Part shown: positions 5,502-6,400 of the stretch, one piece after another
How the letters are laid out: each line of letters begins with the position of its first letter
Position numbering within the stretch: position 1 is the stretch's first letter
DNA from: CAIPVR01 sp049316905
Lineage (GTDB): Bacteria > Actinomycetota > Acidimicrobiia > Acidimicrobiales > Microtrichaceae
DNA: 6,400 bases
Assembly (NCBI GenBank): GCA_049316905.1
Contig: JBMOJH010000145.1
Location: 1-6,400, forward strand
Direction of reading: 5' to 3'
Notes under the pieces: model-generated
What the model saw: only the letters and a program-made list of their open reading frames with translations
Database searches by the model: none
Told to the model about the DNA's origin: nothing
Made by a program: the position numbers and the translations under genes

Positions 5502-6400
5502 GTGTCGCAACCGCACCCGTCGAGCCACCACTCCCCGGACCGCCCAGGGCTGGACCGCCGCGCCCTCCTGCGGGGTGGGGCCGGGCTCGGTGCCGTCGCC
5601 CTGGGGGCCGCCGCCCTCGCGGCGTGCGGGGAGAGCAGCAGCCCCACCTCCGAGGCCGGCGCCGGCGCCACACCGACCAATGCGCTGATCGCCGCGTTCC
5701 CGCAGAGCACCCCGCTGGTGGCCGTCGGCGCGCCCACCCGGCTGCCGTACCTGATCGCCGACAAGGAAGGTGTGCCCCTCACGCGTATCGACGGGGCCGT
5801 GCGGTTCACGATCCGACGGGACGGCGAGCAGGTGGGCCAACCGGTCGAGGTGGCGCCGCGGTTCGAGGGGGTGCCCCGCGCCTACCTGCCACTGCAGTTC
5901 ACCTTCCCCGAACCCGTGATCTACGACGTCGAGGCCGAGTACAAGGGCCAGAAGCTCGACTCCCAGTTGCAGGTCTACGACCGGGCCCGGGTGGGTGCCC
6001 CCGTGGTGGGCGACGTGCTGCCGCCGGCCGACACCCCGACCTTCACCCAACCCCTCGGGGTGGACCCGGTCTGCTCACGGGCGCCGGTGTGTCCGTTCCA
6101 CGGCGTGAACCTGCGCGAGGTGGTGGGAACCGGCCGTCCGCTGGTGGTCATGCTCTCCACCCCGGCGTTCTGCCAGACCGCGATCTGCGGGCCGGTGCTC
6201 GACGAGCTGGTGACCGAGGCCGCGAACCGGCCCGGGCTCACGGTGGTGCACAGCGAGGTCTACAAGAACCCGAAGGCCGTGAAGGACCTCGCGGATGCAA
6301 CGCTGGCCCCGCTCCCCACGGAGTACAAGCTCGACTTCGAGCCCACGATGTTCGTGGTCGACACCGGCGGCAAGATCGTCGCCCGCGCCGATGTGATCGT
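5502..6400 (+). CDS. Tat-exported lipoprotein with thioredoxin-like domain, 3' end cut off
   Basis: 299 residues are visible from GTG 5502. The N-terminus carries a twin-arginine signal, LDRRALLRGG (R19 R20), a hydrophobic stretch, and a lipobox LAAC with C42 as the lipidated residue. A Ser/Thr/Ala/Gly-rich linker follows. Residues about 70-165 look like a beta-rich domain (IDGAVRFTIRRDGEQVG, YDVEAEYKGQKLDSQLQVY). Residues about 180-299 are thioredoxin-like: the strand RPLVVMLSTPAFC, a C224-QTAI-C229 pair, and PTMFVVDTGGKIVARADV with the cis-proline position of the fold (P281). A second pair, C191 and C197 (CSRAPVCPFHG), precedes it. Spacing differs from the classical CxxC, so whether it is a disulphide enzyme, a metal-binding protein or a structural redoxin is open. 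It should sit on the outer face of the cytoplasmic membrane. It is divergent from the fusion gene; shared control is possible. Confidence 0.85.
   Translation, partial: MSQPHPSSHHSPDRPGLDRRALLRGGAGLGAVALGAAALAACGESSSPTSEAGAGATPTNALIAAFPQSTPLVAVGAPTRLPYLIADKEGVPLTRIDGAVRFTIRRDGEQVGQPVEVAPRFEGVPRAYLPLQFTFPEPVIYDVEAEYKGQKLDSQLQVYDRARVGAPVVGDVLPPADTPTFTQPLGVDPVCSRAPVCPFHGVNLREVVGTGRPLVVMLSTPAFCQTAICGPVLDELVTEAANRPGLTVVHSEVYKNPKAVKDLADATLAPLPTEYKLDFEPTMFVVDTGGKIVARADVI

Noticed and set aside
5411..5809. N-terminal extension of the iron-sulphur fusion upstream of ATG 5410
   Set aside because: The added 133 residues are low-complexity and antisense to the lipoprotein gene, and ATG 5410 has GGAG at 7 bases and begins exactly at the ferredoxin domain.

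Overview
The window is high-GC DNA that reads as an actinobacterial chromosome. The best lineage hint is the combination of a eukaryote-like GlnII glutamine synthetase, a mycobacterial/Streptomyces-type GlnA2, a GlnR-like orphan regulator and a Tat-type lipoprotein signal. A deep-branching actinobacterium (Acidimicrobiia-like) would fit, but I cannot prove the taxon from sequence alone. Genes are tightly packed, with short gaps or overlaps, GTG starts and no T-rich terminators. I see no tRNA, rRNA, insertion sequence or CRISPR array.

Bases 1-3257 form a nitrogen-assimilation locus. A type II glutamine synthetase (glnII) runs leftward out of the window from 980. A GSI-alpha synthetase (GlnA2 type) runs rightward from about 1240. 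Its stop codon overlaps the start of a winged-helix regulator whose C-terminal half closely resembles actinobacterial GlnR and whose receiver domain has lost most phosphorylation residues. The 259-base gap between the two synthetases carries an 11-bp-period direct repeat of the kind OmpR/PhoB-family regulators bind, a nested dyad, and a short perfect hairpin near the glnII start. The simplest reading is a self-contained control circuit: the regulator is co-transcribed with one synthetase and may act on the shared divergent promoter region.

Bases 3254-5410 hold a leftward gene string that converges on the first block. A hairpin at 3254-3273 contains the stop codons of both converging genes. 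In transcription order the string is: a compact fusion of a CoxS-like two-cluster [2Fe-2S] protein with a much shortened molybdenum-hydroxylase domain (540 aa); a RidA-family imine deaminase (114 aa); and a 52-aa one-helix membrane protein. Gaps of 10 and 4 bases suggest a single operon.

Bases 5411-6400 hold a divergent promoter region with a perfect 16-bp palindrome, then a rightward gene for a Tat-exported lipoprotein with a thioredoxin-like domain, cut off by the window end.

The points most worth checking are the putative OmpR-type box with its possible cognate regulator in the same locus, the unusually small molybdenum-hydroxylase fusion, and the unlabelled small membrane protein.
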